This document shows positions 62,784 to 64,000 of a stretch of DNA of 64,000 nucleotides, piece after piece. Origin of the DNA: Tanypteryx hageni (taxonomy: Eukaryota > Arthropoda > Insecta > Odonata > Petaluridae); assembly GCA_028673005.1 (NCBI GenBank), contig CM054116.1, positions 23,723,840-23,787,839 of the forward strand, in the 5' to 3' direction. Positions within the stretch are counted from its first letter, which is position 1. Each line of letters starts with the position of its first letter. Position numbers and translations under genes: made by a program. The notes beneath the pieces were generated by a model. That model was not told where the DNA came from, searched no databases, and was given only the letters and a program-made list of their open reading frames with translations.

Positions 62784-63977
62784 CTATTTTTCTCTTGCGC
62801 GTTCGGTCAATGCGTCGAACGCGTAGAAACTGATGGCGGCGCCTACGAAACCTTTCACCCAGCTCATGCTGTAGCCTCTGAAGAGCCCATTTCTCAATCC
62901 GTGCTTCCTGTAATTGAAGAGCAAAGACGCTTATAACCACGAGAATTCCGGTAGATTTTAGGTTGAAGGGAGGTAAGGGTACTGGGTAAGGTGGCTAGTC
63001 GAGAGCGCGATAACGTTCGGCAGCAATTATCTCGGAAGCCTCATTTGGCAGAATTTCGGAGTGAGGTTAAAGGTAGCACGGAGAGAGGAAAAACAGAAGT
63101 ATTTTGGTAGGAGAGTAGTTGTCAAGGGATATCTTTTTGGTTCACATCAAATGCGTGACACAAATGCATGCATCATTCTGCTGCCACATAATATTCGAAA
63201 GCTCGTTAATTAGCTGCACAGGAGGAGTGGGTGAGAGAGAGAGCCACGGTGCATCATTATTAAAAACTACGGATGGTCCGCGTTTTTCAAGCTCACCTGT
63301 AGATATTAAACAACGTCTTCGTCATTGAGGCCTTATTAGTAGCAGTGCGACGCGTGTTTTGCATCTGCTTCCGCACCACATCAAAGGGGTAGGAGATCGC
63401 CTGGCCCAAGAGGCCTGCCAGGCCGCCGCACAAAAGCGTCACTCCCGGATGGGTGCCCTCGTCTGAATCGCCGCCTGGATCATTAAATAATACACAGCAT
63501 TTAAGTGAGGAGTATTGTTTAAAGTTGCAAACAAAAGTAACAGCTAATGACGTGGTATCACATTCGTATTACTGCAAAGAAGGCGCGTGAACAAAACCAG
63601 TCAGTCTTTCGCCCCTCAGTGACTGCGAAACGTGGCGCAACCATCATCGGAGCTGACAATGAGTGACGAAAGGAGATTCGTAAAAGCTCGCGATTGCATT
63701 TCAACTCTCAAATGCGTGCGAGCATGGTGCGAGGTGAGTGCTTCGTTTTGTAAGAGGATTTGTCTCGCGAAGGATTTCGCGTGTGAATGAGACGTTTGGG
63801 CGGCGATACCAAGTCAAAGAAGTGGGTGAAGAAGATTTACTCACCGACAGCTTTTTCCTTGAGCGTGCTATACGCGGCGAAGCTAATTCCGGAATACGGT
63901 ATCACCCCGATGACGGTCGGGGTGAAACCGCGGAAGAACGCGCGCGTTCCCCCTTCCTTCCAAACTCGGGCGAACGC
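62784..63977 (-). CDS. SLC25A42: Mitochondrial carrier, SLC25A42-type, copy 5, last three exons only
   Basis: Exon 7 (62907-62784), exon 6 (63474-63297) and exon 5 (63977-63845) are present and unchanged. They encode the second half of repeat 2 and all of repeat 3. The gene continues beyond the window, so whether this copy carries the copy 4 nonsense change cannot be judged here. Confidence 0.88.
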
Positions 63978-64000
63978 CTGAATGAAGAGAAAATGGAACG

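Larger units (their letters stand above)
55811..64000. repeat. Tandem macro-repeat, copy 5 (partial, cut by window end)
   Basis: Left 8190 bases of a further copy, mapping from copy 1 by +55810 to +55813. It shares many left-side single-base alleles with copy 4 but still carries the young PLE. The copy stops in intron 4 of the carrier gene. Confidence 0.97.

Noticed and set aside
1..64000. CRISPR or satellite array
   Set aside because: The repeat unit is about 14 kb with genes and transposons inside; no short direct repeats with unique spacers occur.

Overview
The window is eukaryotic nuclear DNA, most likely from an arthropod. The evidence is a split gene with short GT-AG introns set in AT-rich DNA, a mitochondrial carrier of animal type, and remnants of Penelope-like elements, a jockey/CR1-type LINE and a pogo/Tigger transposon. 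No bacterial-style operon, rRNA, tRNA or CRISPR array is visible.

The whole window is one tandem array of a unit of about 14.25 kb. Using base 1 as an arbitrary phase, the copies are: copy 1, 1-14250; copy 2, 14251-28386; copy 3, 28387-42639; copy 4, 42640-55810; copy 5, 55811-64000 (cut by the window edge). The copies are nearly identical and differ by scattered single-base changes and a few indels. Both window edges lie inside a unit, so the array continues on both sides.

Each unit holds, left to right: the 5' part of a decayed minus-strand LINE reverse transcriptase; a block of spaced CAAATT/CGTC motifs; a frameshifted pogo/Tigger transposase relic; a hAT-like terminus; a decayed Penelope-like (PLE) reverse transcriptase; a better preserved 5'-truncated PLE with an open 347-codon frame ending in a GIY-YIG endonuclease domain and a hammerhead-ribozyme-like 3' end (absent from copy 4); a perfect 19-bp-stem hairpin; two divergently oriented PLE ends joined by a 38-bp inverted repeat; then, on the minus strand, the one recognisable host gene. 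That gene is a seven-exon mitochondrial carrier of the SLC25A42 (coenzyme A/ADP carrier) type. About 3 kb of 5' flank without coding signal follows, and then the rest of the LINE, which runs into the next unit.

The carrier was rebuilt exon by exon. All six introns are GT-AG, the phases match at every junction, and the product is 293 residues with an upstream in-frame stop before the ATG. Copies 1-3 are intact. Copy 4 has a nonsense change at codon 87 and also lacks the younger PLE. Copy 5 is cut by the window edge. The picture is a recent, still homogenising amplification of a carrier locus together with its transposon cargo. An assembly artefact must be excluded first.
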